NCBI GenBank assembly: GCA_002700305.1
Contig: PACZ01000003.1
Coordinates: forward strand, 178,090-242,089
Reading direction: 5' to 3'
DNA length: 64,000 nt
Source of the DNA: Hyphomonas sp.
GTDB lineage: Bacteria > Pseudomonadota > Alphaproteobacteria > Caulobacterales > Hyphomonadaceae
The position numbers and the translations under genes were made by a program. Positions 34,250-43,922 of the stretch are shown here, piece after piece; the first letter of the stretch is position 1; the number at the start of each line of letters is the position of its first letter. Under the pieces are notes generated by a model that was not told the origin of the DNA, ran no database searches, and worked only from the letters and a program-made list of their open reading frames with translations.

Positions 34250-36271
34250 ATGATCCGACCCTTCGCGCTCTCCCTCTTTGCCGCCGTTGCCGCTTCAGGC
34301 GCTGCCGCTTCCGGTTTGCCGGAGTCGCCCAGCCTGAAACCCGACCGGCCCTATGTGTCGACGGCGACAGATTCCCGGAACGCCGAGATTCTCCACAAGG
34401 CGCTGGAGGCGGCTGACCGGTACAATTGGAGCGAAGTTGCCCGCTATCAGGCCCAGGCCACAGATCCGGCGGTGCGGGACCTCATCATGTGGAAACGCGC
34501 CAGCGAGGGCGTGCCGGGCATGGGATTCGATGAAGTCAACGCTGCCCTGACCCGCCTGCATGACTGGCCGAAAGCCGGCAATATGCGCGCCCGGGCCGAG
34601 GAGATCATCGAATTGTCCACCCTCTCGGCAACGCAGCGGATCGAATGGCTGAAAGCCTCCGGGCCGCGCACCGGTGAAGGCAAAGTGGCCCTGGCCAATG
34701 CCCTCCGCGAAGTAGGCATGATGGACGAAGCGGTCGAGACTGTCCGCGATGCCTGGCACAACAATTCCATGGACCGCGCACTGGAACGCCAGGTGCTGGC
34801 CCGTTTCGGCAGCAAGCTGACACAGGCCGATCATCAGGCCCGCGTCGAGTTCCTGCTCTGGACCAACCAGCGCACGGCGGCCTCGCGCCTGAAATCGCTC
34901 CTGTCCTCTGATTATCGCAAACTGGTGGATGCCCGCATTGCTCTGGCCAGCCGGGGCCGCAATGTCGATGCACTGGTCAATGCCGTACCGGCGAGCCTGA
35001 AAGACAATCCGGGCCTGTTGTACGACCGCGCCCGCTGGCGCCGGACGCATGGCAATCAGGAAGGCGCCATTCCCCTGCTCACGCAGATCGATGGCAAGGA
35101 CGTGCCCGCCGCCGGCCGGTCCAAACTCTGGAAAGAGCGCTCAATTGCCATGCGCACCGACCTGAAAGATGGCAACTGGAACCGCGCCTATCAGCTCGCC
35201 TCTCCGCACGGCCTGACATCCGGCGGGGATTTCGCTGAGGCCGAATGGGTGTCCGGCTGGATTGCCCTGCGGCTGAAAGGCGAACCGGAACGCGCGCTGC
35301 AACATTTCGAAACGATGGCCGATGGCGTGTCGACCCCGATCAGCCTGTCACGCGGCGAGTACTGGACCGGCCGGGCGCAGGATGCCCTTGGCGAAGACGC
35401 GCAGGCCCAATTGGCCTATCTCGACGCCGCCGAACACAAGTTTACCTATTATGGCCAGCTTGCCGCCGAGCGTGTGGGCGACCGGCAGGTCTATTTCGAA
35501 CCCGCTGCTCCGCCTACAGAGGAAGAGAAAGCCGCCTTCGAAGCGCGCCCGATGGTCAAAGCGCTGCGCCTGCTGGGCGAGACGGGCGAAACGCAATTGT
35601 TCCGCACCTTCGCCTACCATCTGGACGACCTTCTGGAGACCGAGGCGGACTATATCCAGCTGTCGAACCTCGCCAGCGAATACCATGTGCCGGACATCGG
35701 CGTGCGCGGCGCCAAGGCGGGTCTCGCCAAAGGCATTGTCGCGACCGATGCGGCCTATCCCGTCGTGACCTACCCGCTTCTGAAAGAGCCGCAGGTGGAA
35801 CGCTCGCTGATGCTGGCGCTGTCGCGCCAGGAAAGCGAGATGAACCCCAGTGCGATCTCCTATGTCGGCGCGCGGGGCCTGATGCAGTTCATGCCGTCCA
35901 CCGCGTCCCGCGAGGCACGGATGAGCGGATTGCCCTATCGCCAATCCTGGCTGACGGATGATCCCGGCTACAACATGACGCTTGGCGGCCAGCACCTCGA
36001 TTACCTGCTGAACCGGTTCAATGGCAGCTACATCATGACAGCTGCGGCCTACAATGCCGGCCCGACGCGCCCCTCACAGTGGATCGCCGACTATGGCGAC
36101 CCGCGCACCGGACAGGTCGACCCGATCGACTGGGTGGAGTTCATCCCGTTCAGTGAGACGCGCAACTATGTCCAGCGCATCCTGGAGAACACGCAGGTCT
36201 ACCGCTCACGCCTCTCAGGCAAGCCGGAAGAGATCAGGATCCAGGAAGACCTGGAGCGCGGGAAGGAATAA
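34250..36271 (+). CDS. Soluble lytic transglycosylase (SLT domain)
   Basis: A 673-aa exported peptidoglycan-cleaving enzyme. A signal peptide (IRPFALSLFAAVAASGAAASG) precedes a long superhelical alpha domain as in Slt70. The C-terminal SLT domain has the catalytic Glu in SRQESEMNP, then GLMQFMPSTA and MTAAAYNAGP. Product type is the 1,6-anhydromuramyl end. ATG 34250 is the start in front of the signal peptide; the frame upstream to 34130 overlaps the dapA start and is not favoured. Confidence 0.92.
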   Translation: MIRPFALSLFAAVAASGAAASGLPESPSLKPDRPYVSTATDSRNAEILHKALEAADRYNWSEVARYQAQATDPAVRDLIMWKRASEGVPGMGFDEVNAALTRLHDWPKAGNMRARAEEIIELSTLSATQRIEWLKASGPRTGEGKVALANALREVGMMDEAVETVRDAWHNNSMDRALERQVLARFGSKLTQADHQARVEFLLWTNQRTAASRLKSLLSSDYRKLVDARIALASRGRNVDALVNAVPASLKDNPGLLYDRARWRRTHGNQEGAIPLLTQIDGKDVPAAGRSKLWKERSIAMRTDLKDGNWNRAYQLASPHGLTSGGDFAEAEWVSGWIALRLKGEPERALQHFETMADGVSTPISLSRGEYWTGRAQDALGEDAQAQLAYLDAAEHKFTYYGQLAAERVGDRQVYFEPAAPPTEEEKAAFEARPMVKALRLLGETGETQLFRTFAYHLDDLLETEADYIQLSNLASEYHVPDIGVRGAKAGLAKGIVATDAAYPVVTYPLLKEPQVERSLMLALSRQESEMNPSAISYVGARGLMQFMPSTASREARMSGLPYRQSWLTDDPGYNMTLGGQHLDYLLNRFNGSYIMTAAAYNAGPTRPSQWIADYGDPRTGQVDPIDWVEFIPFSETRNYVQRILENTQVYRSRLSGKPEEIRIQEDLERGKE

Positions 36272-36277
36272 ACCGCC

Positions 36278-37849
36278 TTACCGCGCCGGGACGTGAGCGG
36301 CGATCAGTTGCGGGCCATCGGCGGCGAAGGCACGCTCCAGCGCCGTGTCGAACTCTTCCGCCGTGAAGGCATCCTGCGCTTCGACGCCCTGTGCCTCGGC
36401 CAGCTTGACCCAATCGATTTCCGGCTCGCCAAGTTCCAGCATCGACTTCGCTGTCGGGCCGGGATTGCCAGCGCCGGTGCGGGCGAGCTCGATGTTCAGG
36501 ATACGGTAGGAATGATTGACGAAGACGACATTGACCACGTTCGCCTCTTCCCGCGCCATGCTCCACAAGGACTGGTTCGTATACATGGCTGCGCCATCGC
36601 CTGAGATGCAAAGCACTTTCCGGTCCGGCGCGGCGACCGCTGCGCCGAGCGCGAGCGGCATGCCCTGCCCGATGGCGCCGCCCGTCAACATCATCCAGTC
36701 ATGCGGCTGAGCCTTCTGGGTCATCAGGAAGCATGGCAGGCCGTTCGACACGCCATCATCGGAGACGAAAGTGCCTTCGGGCATATGGCGCGCGAGGGCC
36801 ATGCCGACGGTCATGGCATTCAGGTCGCCGGTGGGCTGGCCGGGAATATCCAGTTCGGCGAACTCGGCGGCATCCTTCGCGCCGATGGCATCGGCAAGTG
36901 CACTGAGGATCGCGGCGCTGTCGGTTTCCGGCCCGCCAATGATGTACGGCTCGCAGCCATCCGGTACGAGCACGGATGGCTTGCCCGGATAGGAGAAGAA
37001 GGCAACCGGCACCTGCGTGCCAGCGACCAGCATCAGGTCGGCGCCTTCAAGGTCAGCGATGGCGCCTTCAGCGAAATACTGCATGCGATCCGGGATGAAA
37101 GTTCCGGCGCCGCGCGCCTGACGCGGGAAGAAGGTGTCAGTCATGACACGGAGGCCGGCGGCATTGAGACGCGCACCTTGTGCCAGGCCTTCCTTGGTCA
37201 GGGATGTGCCGTTGATCAGGATGACGGGCTTTTTCGCATCTTTCAGCTTGCGTGCAGCATCTTCGATCCGAGCCGCATCCGGCTTGCGCAGCGCGGGACG
37301 CGCGCGGGTCTTGCCGGGCTTGCCACCTTCGGTCCAGGCCGTGTCGGCGGGCAGCAGCAGGCTGACCGGGCCGGGCACAGGGCCGAAACTCGCCTCCCAA
37401 GCCTCAGCCGCCAGTTCCCCGGCATCGCCCACCTTGTCAGCAGACTTGATCCAGTTGGAGTTCGGCCCGGCAAGGCCAAGGATGTTGGAGGTCAGCGGCG
37501 CATCATAGCGCAGATGCGGCACAGCATGATCGCCGATGACATTGATCATCGGCGTCCATGCGCGCTTGGCATTATGGATGTTGGCGCCGCCATTCATATA
37601 GCCGGCACCAAGGTGCAGCAGCGTCATGGCGGGGCCGCCGGTAACGCGGGCATGCCCATCGGCCGCCCCGGTCGCGACACCTTCAAACAGGCACAGGACA
37701 GATTTGATGCGCGGTTCATGGTCGAGCGCGGTCACAAGGTGCATCTCGGAGGTGCCGGGATTGGCGAAACAGGCGGTGACGCCATGGTCAGCCAGTGTGG
37801 AGACGAGCGCTTCGGCCCCGGTCATCGTTTGAACCTGCGTGTCGGCCAT
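36278..37849 (-). CDS. Thiamine-diphosphate enzyme, acetolactate synthase-like
   Basis: A 523-aa TPP enzyme of the acetolactate synthase / benzoylformate decarboxylase group. The activating Glu is in LFEGVATGAADG near residue 55, and the Mg/TPP motif runs from ISGDGAAM to NVVFVNHSY near residues 415-455. The region that binds FAD in true acetolactate synthases is less clear, and no small subunit gene is adjacent, so a 2-keto-acid decarboxylase or carboligase is equally likely. It is followed upstream by a CoA ligase on the same strand, 55 bases away. Confidence 0.82.
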   Translation of the reverse strand: MADTQVQTMTGAEALVSTLADHGVTACFANPGTSEMHLVTALDHEPRIKSVLCLFEGVATGAADGHARVTGGPAMTLLHLGAGYMNGGANIHNAKRAWTPMINVIGDHAVPHLRYDAPLTSNILGLAGPNSNWIKSADKVGDAGELAAEAWEASFGPVPGPVSLLLPADTAWTEGGKPGKTRARPALRKPDAARIEDAARKLKDAKKPVILINGTSLTKEGLAQGARLNAAGLRVMTDTFFPRQARGAGTFIPDRMQYFAEGAIADLEGADLMLVAGTQVPVAFFSYPGKPSVLVPDGCEPYIIGGPETDSAAILSALADAIGAKDAAEFAELDIPGQPTGDLNAMTVGMALARHMPEGTFVSDDGVSNGLPCFLMTQKAQPHDWMMLTGGAIGQGMPLALGAAVAAPDRKVLCISGDGAAMYTNQSLWSMAREEANVVNVVFVNHSYRILNIELARTGAGNPGPTAKSMLELGEPEIDWVKLAEAQGVEAQDAFTAEEFDTALERAFAADGPQLIAAHVPAR

Positions 37850-37904
37850 GGTGTTTCCTTCCTGTCGTCTCTGTTGACCGTGTTTAGCCTGTCGGCGTTT
37901 CCGA

Positions 37905-39773
37905 TCAACGCCTGAGGTCTATGATTTCCGGTGCGGGCTCTGCGGCATAAAGCTTGTCGACATCCGCCCGGCGCAGGTCCTGCGTGCGGGACTGGTTGAT
38001 ATAGCCCTTCTCGGTGATCTCACCGGCATCGGCGCGCGGCGGGACCGGTTGCAGCAGGACACGGGCGATCCGCGCCGCCGGGTTCGGGTGGTGGCGGTTG
38101 TGATCCTGCAGGCCCAGCGTCACATGCTCGATCACCTTGGGGTGACGGGCGAGGTCTTCCAGCGGCAGCGGCTCGCCGACGAGGCGCTGGCACCAGGCCT
38201 CGTTGAGGAAGCCGAGCAGCGTGATGTCGGCCTGGTTCAGTCCGCAGACCACGGCGTCGGACAGCGCGCCGCCCGTTGCGGCGACCGCCTGCACGCGTAC
38301 CGTACCGGCGGAAACCCATGTGCCATTGGAGAGCTTGAACTCCTCCGCTGTACGGCCGTCAAAGGCGAGGCCGCGCTCGGGATTATCGGGATCAACGAAA
38401 CGCACAGCGTCGCCGAGCTTGTAGAAACCTTCCTCGTCGAAGGCTTCGGCTGTCTTGTCCGGATTACGGTAATAGCCGGGCGTGATGTTCACGCCTTTGA
38501 CGCGCAGTTCCATCTTTTCGCCATTCGGCACCATCTTGAACGTGTTGCCCGGCAGCGGCAGGCCGATCAGGCCCATCCGGTCATTCGGCCAGTGGACATT
38601 GGACGCCGTCGGCGCGGTCTCGGTGGCCCCATAGCCTGCCGACAGCGAGATACGCTCGCCCGTCGTGCGGACAGCGACGGCCTGAATGCGCTCATAAATG
38701 TCCTGTCCCATGGAGGCCCCGCCATAGGCCATGCAGACAAGGCGGGAGAAGAAGGCGTCGGCCAGTTCCTGGTCGCGCTCCAGTTCCGTCGCGAGCGCGG
38801 CCCAGGCGGCCGGCACGGTGGTGTGCTGGGTCGTCGGCACATCTTTCAGATTGCGGATCATGGCCGGCAGGCGTGCAGGCGTCGGGGCGCCTTCGTCGAT
38901 GTACAGCGTGCCGCCCCAGTCCAGCATGTTGTGCAGGATTGAGTGGGCGCCATAAGTGTGGCTCCACGGCAGGAAATTACACATGACCTGCGGCCCGCCG
39001 GTGATCTCATCAAGGCGTGCTTCGTCCCACACAGACCGGATCATACGGGCATTACAGGCGACCATGGAATGCAGATTGATGACCGCCTTGGGCTCACCCG
39101 TTGACCCCGATGTCATCATGTAGCTGGCAACCGTATCCGGTGTGAGCCGGTCATAGGCCGCATCGGTTTCCGTCCCCGGGGCGCGGCCGAACTGTTCAAT
39201 CCGGACAGCGTCGCACCGCTCCGGTGCCTCGCCGCCATGGATCACGACCCGGCCTTCCATGCCCATGCCGTCCAGCCCGCGCTGATAGGCGGCGCCATCC
39301 TCGACATAGATGAATTTCGGCTCGATCAGGTGGTCGATATATTTCAGGCGCCCAAGGTCTTCCGACAGCAGCGCATAGGCCGGTGTCACGGGCACGACCG
39401 GGCAGCCCGCCCACATCGCCGCGTATTTGATCAGCGCATGATCCACGGCATTGGCCGACAGGATCATCAGCGGCGCATCCGGGCCGCCACCGGCATCGAG
39501 GAAGCCCTGCGCCAGCCGCTTCACCGTGGCGAGGCCCTGCGCATAGGTGACTTCCCGCCAGCCATCGCTGCCGTCCTTCGGCCGCTCGGCCAGCCAGACC
39601 GTATCAGGCCTCTCCGCAGCCCATTTCACCAGCGGCGCCAGCATGTGCGGCGGGCAGGCCTTCAGCGGATTGCCATTGTCGAGATAGATCGTGCCGTCAT
39701 CCCGGCGGTCCACCTTCAGCTTCAGCGGAAGGTAGGGCACTTCGCGGAACGGAATATGTGCTGTGTCGGCCAC
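37905..39773 (-). CDS. Feruloyl-CoA synthase-like acyl-CoA ligase
   Basis: A 622-aa ANL-superfamily adenylate-forming enzyme. Motif A3 is MMTSGSTGEPKAVIN, A5 YGATETAP, the A8 hinge is KLGDAVRFVDPDNPERGLAFDGR (ends shown), and the catalytic Lys is in EITEKGYINQ near the C-terminus. FLPWSHTYGAH and TLYIDEGAP resemble feruloyl-CoA synthases, which activate hydroxycinnamic acids. The specificity is inferred from resemblance only. The start is GTG 39773 (MADTAH) with GGGAG ten bases upstream. Probable operon with the TPP enzyme. Confidence 0.82.
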   Translation of the reverse strand: MADTAHIPFREVPYLPLKLKVDRRDDGTIYLDNGNPLKACPPHMLAPLVKWAAERPDTVWLAERPKDGSDGWREVTYAQGLATVKRLAQGFLDAGGGPDAPLMILSANAVDHALIKYAAMWAGCPVVPVTPAYALLSEDLGRLKYIDHLIEPKFIYVEDGAAYQRGLDGMGMEGRVVIHGGEAPERCDAVRIEQFGRAPGTETDAAYDRLTPDTVASYMMTSGSTGEPKAVINLHSMVACNARMIRSVWDEARLDEITGGPQVMCNFLPWSHTYGAHSILHNMLDWGGTLYIDEGAPTPARLPAMIRNLKDVPTTQHTTVPAAWAALATELERDQELADAFFSRLVCMAYGGASMGQDIYERIQAVAVRTTGERISLSAGYGATETAPTASNVHWPNDRMGLIGLPLPGNTFKMVPNGEKMELRVKGVNITPGYYRNPDKTAEAFDEEGFYKLGDAVRFVDPDNPERGLAFDGRTAEEFKLSNGTWVSAGTVRVQAVAATGGALSDAVVCGLNQADITLLGFLNEAWCQRLVGEPLPLEDLARHPKVIEHVTLGLQDHNRHHPNPAARIARVLLQPVPPRADAGEITEKGYINQSRTQDLRRADVDKLYAAEPAPEIIDLRR

Positions 39774-39808
39774 GCCGTGGCTCTCCCTGATTTATTGTTT
39801 TTTCCGGC

Positions 39809-40594
39809 TCAGACGAGACCGCGTGTGGGAATGTGGACCACATGGCCGCAATGCTTGCAATGGACCGCGTCCCGGTCGTGCATCATCAGGCCGCATTCAG
39901 GGCACTCGTATTCCACCTTGTCGTTCGGCTCGATGATCGCCTTCAGCAGCTGCAGGAACAGGGTGAGACCCAACACCATGATCATGATGGACAGGATCCG
40001 GCCCCAGCGCCCGATCATCAGCACATCGCCATAGCCTGTCGTCGTCAGGCTGGTGATCGTGAAATAGAGCGCGTCCAGATAGGTGTGGATATTCGGGTTG
40101 AGCCCGACCTGCGTTGCATAGACCAGCGCTGACATGATGAAGACGAACACGATCAGGTTCGTCACCTTGTCGATCACCTGCTCGTGCCGCTGGAAGAAGG
40201 GCGTCAGGATCTTGATCCGGCGCACGAAGGTAAACGCCCGAATGGCCCGCATCGCCCGCAGGACCCTCAGGAACGCAAAGTTCGAGACAAGCAGAGGCGC
40301 CAGCATGGTCACCACGACGATCAGGTCCGCCATGTTCACAGGCCGGAAGAAGAAATTCAGCCGGTGCCGGGCGATGTAAAACCGGGCCAGATAGTCAAAG
40401 GCGATCACAATCCCGATCACATAGTCCAGCAGGACATGGTGATAGCCGCGCTGCTCGAACGGCGCCCACAGGAAGTAGGCGATCGTGACGAAATCGAAGG
40501 TCAGCATCAGCCAGCGGAACCGGAACGGCCAGGTCCCGTGCCCTTCATACAGCCAGAAAAGGGCCCGGTTCAGCCCTTTGCGTTCATGCTTCAT
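39809..40594 (-). CDS. Voltage-gated-like K+ channel with C-terminal zinc ribbon
   Basis: A 261-aa six-helix ion channel. Four helices include an S4-like arginine ladder (FLRVLRAMRAIRAFTFVRR near residues 109-126), followed by a pore loop with the K+ selectivity filter TTGYGD at 185-190. The cytoplasmic tail carries a zinc ribbon, CPECG at 231-235 and CKHCG at 246-250, which is unusual for a bacterial channel. The start ATG overlaps the stop of the HD hydrolase by one base (TGATG), so translation is coupled. Confidence 0.88.
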   Translation of the reverse strand: MKHERKGLNRALFWLYEGHGTWPFRFRWLMLTFDFVTIAYFLWAPFEQRGYHHVLLDYVIGIVIAFDYLARFYIARHRLNFFFRPVNMADLIVVVTMLAPLLVSNFAFLRVLRAMRAIRAFTFVRRIKILTPFFQRHEQVIDKVTNLIVFVFIMSALVYATQVGLNPNIHTYLDALYFTITSLTTTGYGDVLMIGRWGRILSIMIMVLGLTLFLQLLKAIIEPNDKVEYECPECGLMMHDRDAVHCKHCGHVVHIPTRGLV

Positions 40595-41181
40595 CACCCC
40601 TGCTCCAACGCCCGCATGGCGCGCGTCAGATTCGCCCGCGCCGCAGCGTCCCATTCTGCATGGGCGATGTCGGTGAAGTAAAGGCGCGGACGGGAGAGGA
40701 ACCCTTTCAGGATTGCCCCGCGTCCGGCTCGGTAGGCCTCTTCCGGCACGAAGGCATATTCCGCGCGAATGTCCTGCTCGTACCGGTCATAGACGGCTTC
40801 GGGCGCGCCGAGGATCGACAGGTCCATGTCCAGGAACAAAGCGAGGTCTCCGGCATCCTGCGCCGGCAGCCCCTCCGCTACGGTATGGGTCGCCGTGGCC
40901 CGGATGATCGCAGCAGCGAACTCTATGTCGTGGGGAGAGAGGTGGCCCGCCGCCTCCTGCTCCAGCAGCTGCGCGCTCTTTTCCTCATTATCCTTCGCCT
41001 TCGGATCGTAAATCGCATCGTGCCAATAGAGCGCCCACAGAACGGGGCCCGGACGGTTGAGATACCGCACCCAGCGGCGATAATGGCCGAGCAGCGCCTC
41101 GATATGCGCCCAGGTATGATAGTGGCGCTGCGGCTCGCCATGGCGCTGGCGCAGGGCTTCCATCAGGGCGGCTGGGATCAA
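40594..41181 (-). CDS. HD-superfamily metal-dependent phosphohydrolase
   Basis: A 195-aa protein of the COG4339-type HD family. RHYHTWAHIEALL provides the first metal His, ALYWHDAIYDP the HD pair and DNEEKSAQ follows it, a pattern constant in this group. Substrate unknown, probably a nucleotide. The start overlaps the stop of pyrC by four bases and its own stop overlaps the channel start, so the three genes pyrC-HD-channel form a tight operon. Confidence 0.87.
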   Translation of the reverse strand: MIPAALMEALRQRHGEPQRHYHTWAHIEALLGHYRRWVRYLNRPGPVLWALYWHDAIYDPKAKDNEEKSAQLLEQEAAGHLSPHDIEFAAAIIRATATHTVAEGLPAQDAGDLALFLDMDLSILGAPEAVYDRYEQDIRAEYAFVPEEAYRAGRGAILKGFLSRPRLYFTDIAHAEWDAAARANLTRAMRALEQG

Positions 41182-42518
41182 TTGGCAGGCTCCAGCGTCT
41201 CATTGAAACGCACCGGCTTGCCGCCGCCTTTCTGCACGATCTCGCCGTCGCGCATGACGAAGCCCCCGCGAATGATAGTAGCCACAGGCCAGCCGGTGGC
41301 TTCGAAGCCGTCGAACGGGGTCCAGCCGCATTTCGACTTCGACCAGTCGGCGGTAATGGTCTCCTTCCGCTTCAGGTCCACGACCGTGAAGTCGGCATGG
41401 TAGCCCTCGGCGATCCGGCCCTTGTCGGCGAGGCCGAAGACACGCTGCGGCCCGGCGCTCGTCAGCTCGACAAAGCGCTGCAGGCTCAGCTTTCCATTGT
41501 TCACATGGGTCAGCATGATCGGAACCGTGGTCTGCACGCCCGGCATGCCGGAGGGGCTGGCCGGATAAGGCCGGGCCTTTTCTTCCTTCGTGTGCGGAGC
41601 ATGGTCAGAGCCCATCACGTCCACGATACCGGCGTTCAGCGCGCGCCACAGAGCGTCCTGATGGCGCTGCTCGCGGATCGGCGGGTTCATCTGGGCGTAG
41701 CCCTTGAGGCGCTCATAGCATTCGGGCGCCGCGAGGGTGAGGTGCTGCGGCAGGCATTCGACGCTGGCAATGTCTTTCGCATCGCGCAGCAGTTCCATTT
41801 CCTCGGCCGTGGAGATGTGCAGCACGTGAATGCGCTTGCCGACCTTGCGGGCGAGACGCAGCAAGCGCGTGGTCGAAGAGACGGCTGCCTCGACATCGCG
41901 CACAACCGGATGGCTGCGCCAATCCCCCTCTACCGCGAGGTTCCGGCGCATTTCGAGCCGGTATTCGTCTTCGGAGTGGAAGGCAGCGCGGCGCTTGATC
42001 GCGCGAAGCACGGCTTCGACGCCTTCATCATCAGCAATCAACAGGTCGCCGGTGGAGGCGCCCATGAAGACCTTCACGCCGCAGCAGCCAAGCATGCGCT
42101 CCATCTCGGGCAGCAAGTCGACATTCTCGTGCGTGGCGCCGGCATAGAAGGCGTGGTCGACATCCATGCGGCCGGCCGCACGGTCCAGCTTGTCCTGCAG
42201 GGCAGCGGGGGTCGTGGTCGCCGGGTTTGTGTTCGGCATCTCGAACACGGCAACGACCCCGCCAAGAGCGGCAGAGCGCGCCTCGGTTTCGAGATCTGCC
42301 TTGTACTCCATGCCCGGCTCGCGGAAGTGAACCTGACTGTCGATGACGCCCGGCAGGATGTGCAGGCCGGTGGCGCCATAAATCTCGCCAGCCGATGCGC
42401 CGGAGAGGTCTCCGATGCGGGCAATACGCTCACCGCGCACGCCGATATCGGCCTCCATTTCACCACCAGGAGTGACGACAGTGCCGCCGCGAAGGATCAG
42501 GTCGTAAGTCTCGCTCAT
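41178..42518 (-). CDS. pyrC: Dihydroorotase
   Basis: A 446-aa class I dihydroorotase, the third step of pyrimidine synthesis. The metal motif DSQVHFREPG is near residues 60-69, the carboxylated Lys in VKVFMGAST near 148-156, the metal His in HVLHIS, and SDHAPHTKEEK with the catalytic Asp in the C-terminal third. Length fits class I (bacterial/PyrC2-like). First gene of the coupled operon with the HD hydrolase and channel. It diverges from the carboxymuconolactone decarboxylase-like gene. Confidence 0.92.
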   Translation of the reverse strand: MSETYDLILRGGTVVTPGGEMEADIGVRGERIARIGDLSGASAGEIYGATGLHILPGVIDSQVHFREPGMEYKADLETEARSAALGGVVAVFEMPNTNPATTTPAALQDKLDRAAGRMDVDHAFYAGATHENVDLLPEMERMLGCCGVKVFMGASTGDLLIADDEGVEAVLRAIKRRAAFHSEDEYRLEMRRNLAVEGDWRSHPVVRDVEAAVSSTTRLLRLARKVGKRIHVLHISTAEEMELLRDAKDIASVECLPQHLTLAAPECYERLKGYAQMNPPIREQRHQDALWRALNAGIVDVMGSDHAPHTKEEKARPYPASPSGMPGVQTTVPIMLTHVNNGKLSLQRFVELTSAGPQRVFGLADKGRIAEGYHADFTVVDLKRKETITADWSKSKCGWTPFDGFEATGWPVATIIRGGFVMRDGEIVQKGGGKPVRFNETLEPAN

Positions 42519-42661
42519 GAGGCCCTATATGCGCCCGCAGGCACGTCCTGTCACCCGCCCCGTCTGCACGCAAGATGACGCGGCGTGACACTTGCCCTTT
42601 GCGCCCTTGCGCATAGGCTGAACAGAGACTGCGGGACAACACTGCAGCAGGAGGAAATGGA

Positions 42662-43303
42662 ATGCCCAGGTTGAAACAGGCCGGGCGCGAGGCCGGTAAC
42701 CCGTATGCCAACCGTCTCTTCGACCTTTTGTTCGAAGACCGCGACCCGCTCACAGAGCCCGGGACCGCCACCGGAACACCCGGAAACTGGTGGACCGTGT
42801 TCAACATCGTACCGGACGCCTTCAAGCATACGACAGAAGGCTTCCGCTTCTATCGATCGCCAAACCGCAAGCTGAGCGCGAAACATCGCGAGTTCGGGCA
42901 GATCCGGGCAGGCTATGCCGTTGGCAGCCAGTTTGTCTTTTCGCAGCACTGCAAGGCCGCCCGCGATGCCGGCTTCACCGAGGAACAGGTCCAGGCCATT
43001 CCGCACTGGCAGGTCGCTGATTGCTATGATGAAACCGAGCGGGCTCTGCTGGCCTACACAGATGCGCTGGTGCTGGATCGCGGGCGCGTGCCCGACGGAG
43101 TTTTCGAAACGCTGAAGAAGCATCTCAGCGACGAGGAAATCCTCGAATTCACCTACATCACCTGCACCTATATGATGCACGCGGTGATGAGCCGGGCGCT
43201 GCGCCTTGAATATGACGATGTGGATGAACGGGTGGTCGAAGTGCCCGCACCCACCGGCGACAGCGCCGATGTCATGAACATGGTCGATACGGAGGAGAAC
43301 TGA
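42662..43303 (+). CDS. Carboxymuconolactone decarboxylase (AhpD-like) family protein
   Basis: A 213-aa helical protein of the CMD/AhpD fold. The QFVFSQHCKAARDAGFTEEQV segment (ends shown) aligns with the family's core, retaining the His of SQHCKAA. Only one Cys is present where AhpD has CxxC, so peroxidase activity of the AhpD type is unlikely. Function is unknown. GGAGG precedes the ATG. The next VOC gene starts two bases after the stop, so they are an operon and may act on one substrate. Confidence 0.8.
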   Translation: MPRLKQAGREAGNPYANRLFDLLFEDRDPLTEPGTATGTPGNWWTVFNIVPDAFKHTTEGFRFYRSPNRKLSAKHREFGQIRAGYAVGSQFVFSQHCKAARDAGFTEEQVQAIPHWQVADCYDETERALLAYTDALVLDRGRVPDGVFETLKKHLSDEEILEFTYITCTYMMHAVMSRALRLEYDDVDERVVEVPAPTGDSADVMNMVDTEEN

Positions 43304-43305
43304 TC

Positions 43306-43845
43306 ATGGGATACCATCACCTCGCCCTCGCCGCGAAGGACATGAAGGCGACGCACGATTTCTACGAACGGATCATGGGCTTCGAACTGGTAAAGGTCGA
43401 AGTCGCACCGATTCCCGGCGGCGGCTGGGGCAAGCACTTCTTCTACCGCATGGATGGCGACGACAAGCGTTTCATCGCCTTCTGGGAACTGCACGAAACC
43501 GCCGGGCAGGAAGGCTACAAATACGATCTCAACGAAGCCGCAGGCCTGCCGCCGGGCACGAACCACTATTCCTTCACCGTGGATACGGTCGAGGAATTGC
43601 TGGCGTGGAAGGATCGCTGGAACGCCGCCGGGCTGGACGTGCTGGAGATCGATCACAACTGGTGCCACTCGGTCTACACGCGCGATCCGAATGGCAACAT
43701 GGTCGAGTTCTGCGCAACAACGGGCAGCTTCACGCCGGAAGACCGCACCCGCGCCCTCGCCGCCCTGGACGAGACCGAGTTCAAGCCTTCGCCGCCGCCC
43801 GCCAAAATGCAGCCCTGGCCTGCTGCAGAAAAAGAAGACGCCTGA
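43306..43845 (+). CDS. VOC (glyoxalase-like) family protein
   Basis: A 179-aa single VOC unit: YHHLALAAKDMKATHDFYERIMGFE opens it, and HSVYTRDPNGNMVEFCATTG carries the metal Glu. A Pro-rich tail (SPPPAKMQPWP) extends beyond the domain. Metal-dependent isomerase or dioxygenase activity is possible but undetermined. It begins two bases after the CMD-like gene, with GGAGG inside that gene's end. Confidence 0.82.
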   Translation: MGYHHLALAAKDMKATHDFYERIMGFELVKVEVAPIPGGGWGKHFFYRMDGDDKRFIAFWELHETAGQEGYKYDLNEAAGLPPGTNHYSFTVDTVEELLAWKDRWNAAGLDVLEIDHNWCHSVYTRDPNGNMVEFCATTGSFTPEDRTRALAALDETEFKPSPPPAKMQPWPAAEKEDA

Positions 43846-43922
43846 TCCGGAAGGCGCGCGCAGGGGGATGTTAGGGTTTTTCGCCTACGGTCCCCCGGTC
43901 TGCAGCCAGCAGGGATGAGCGC

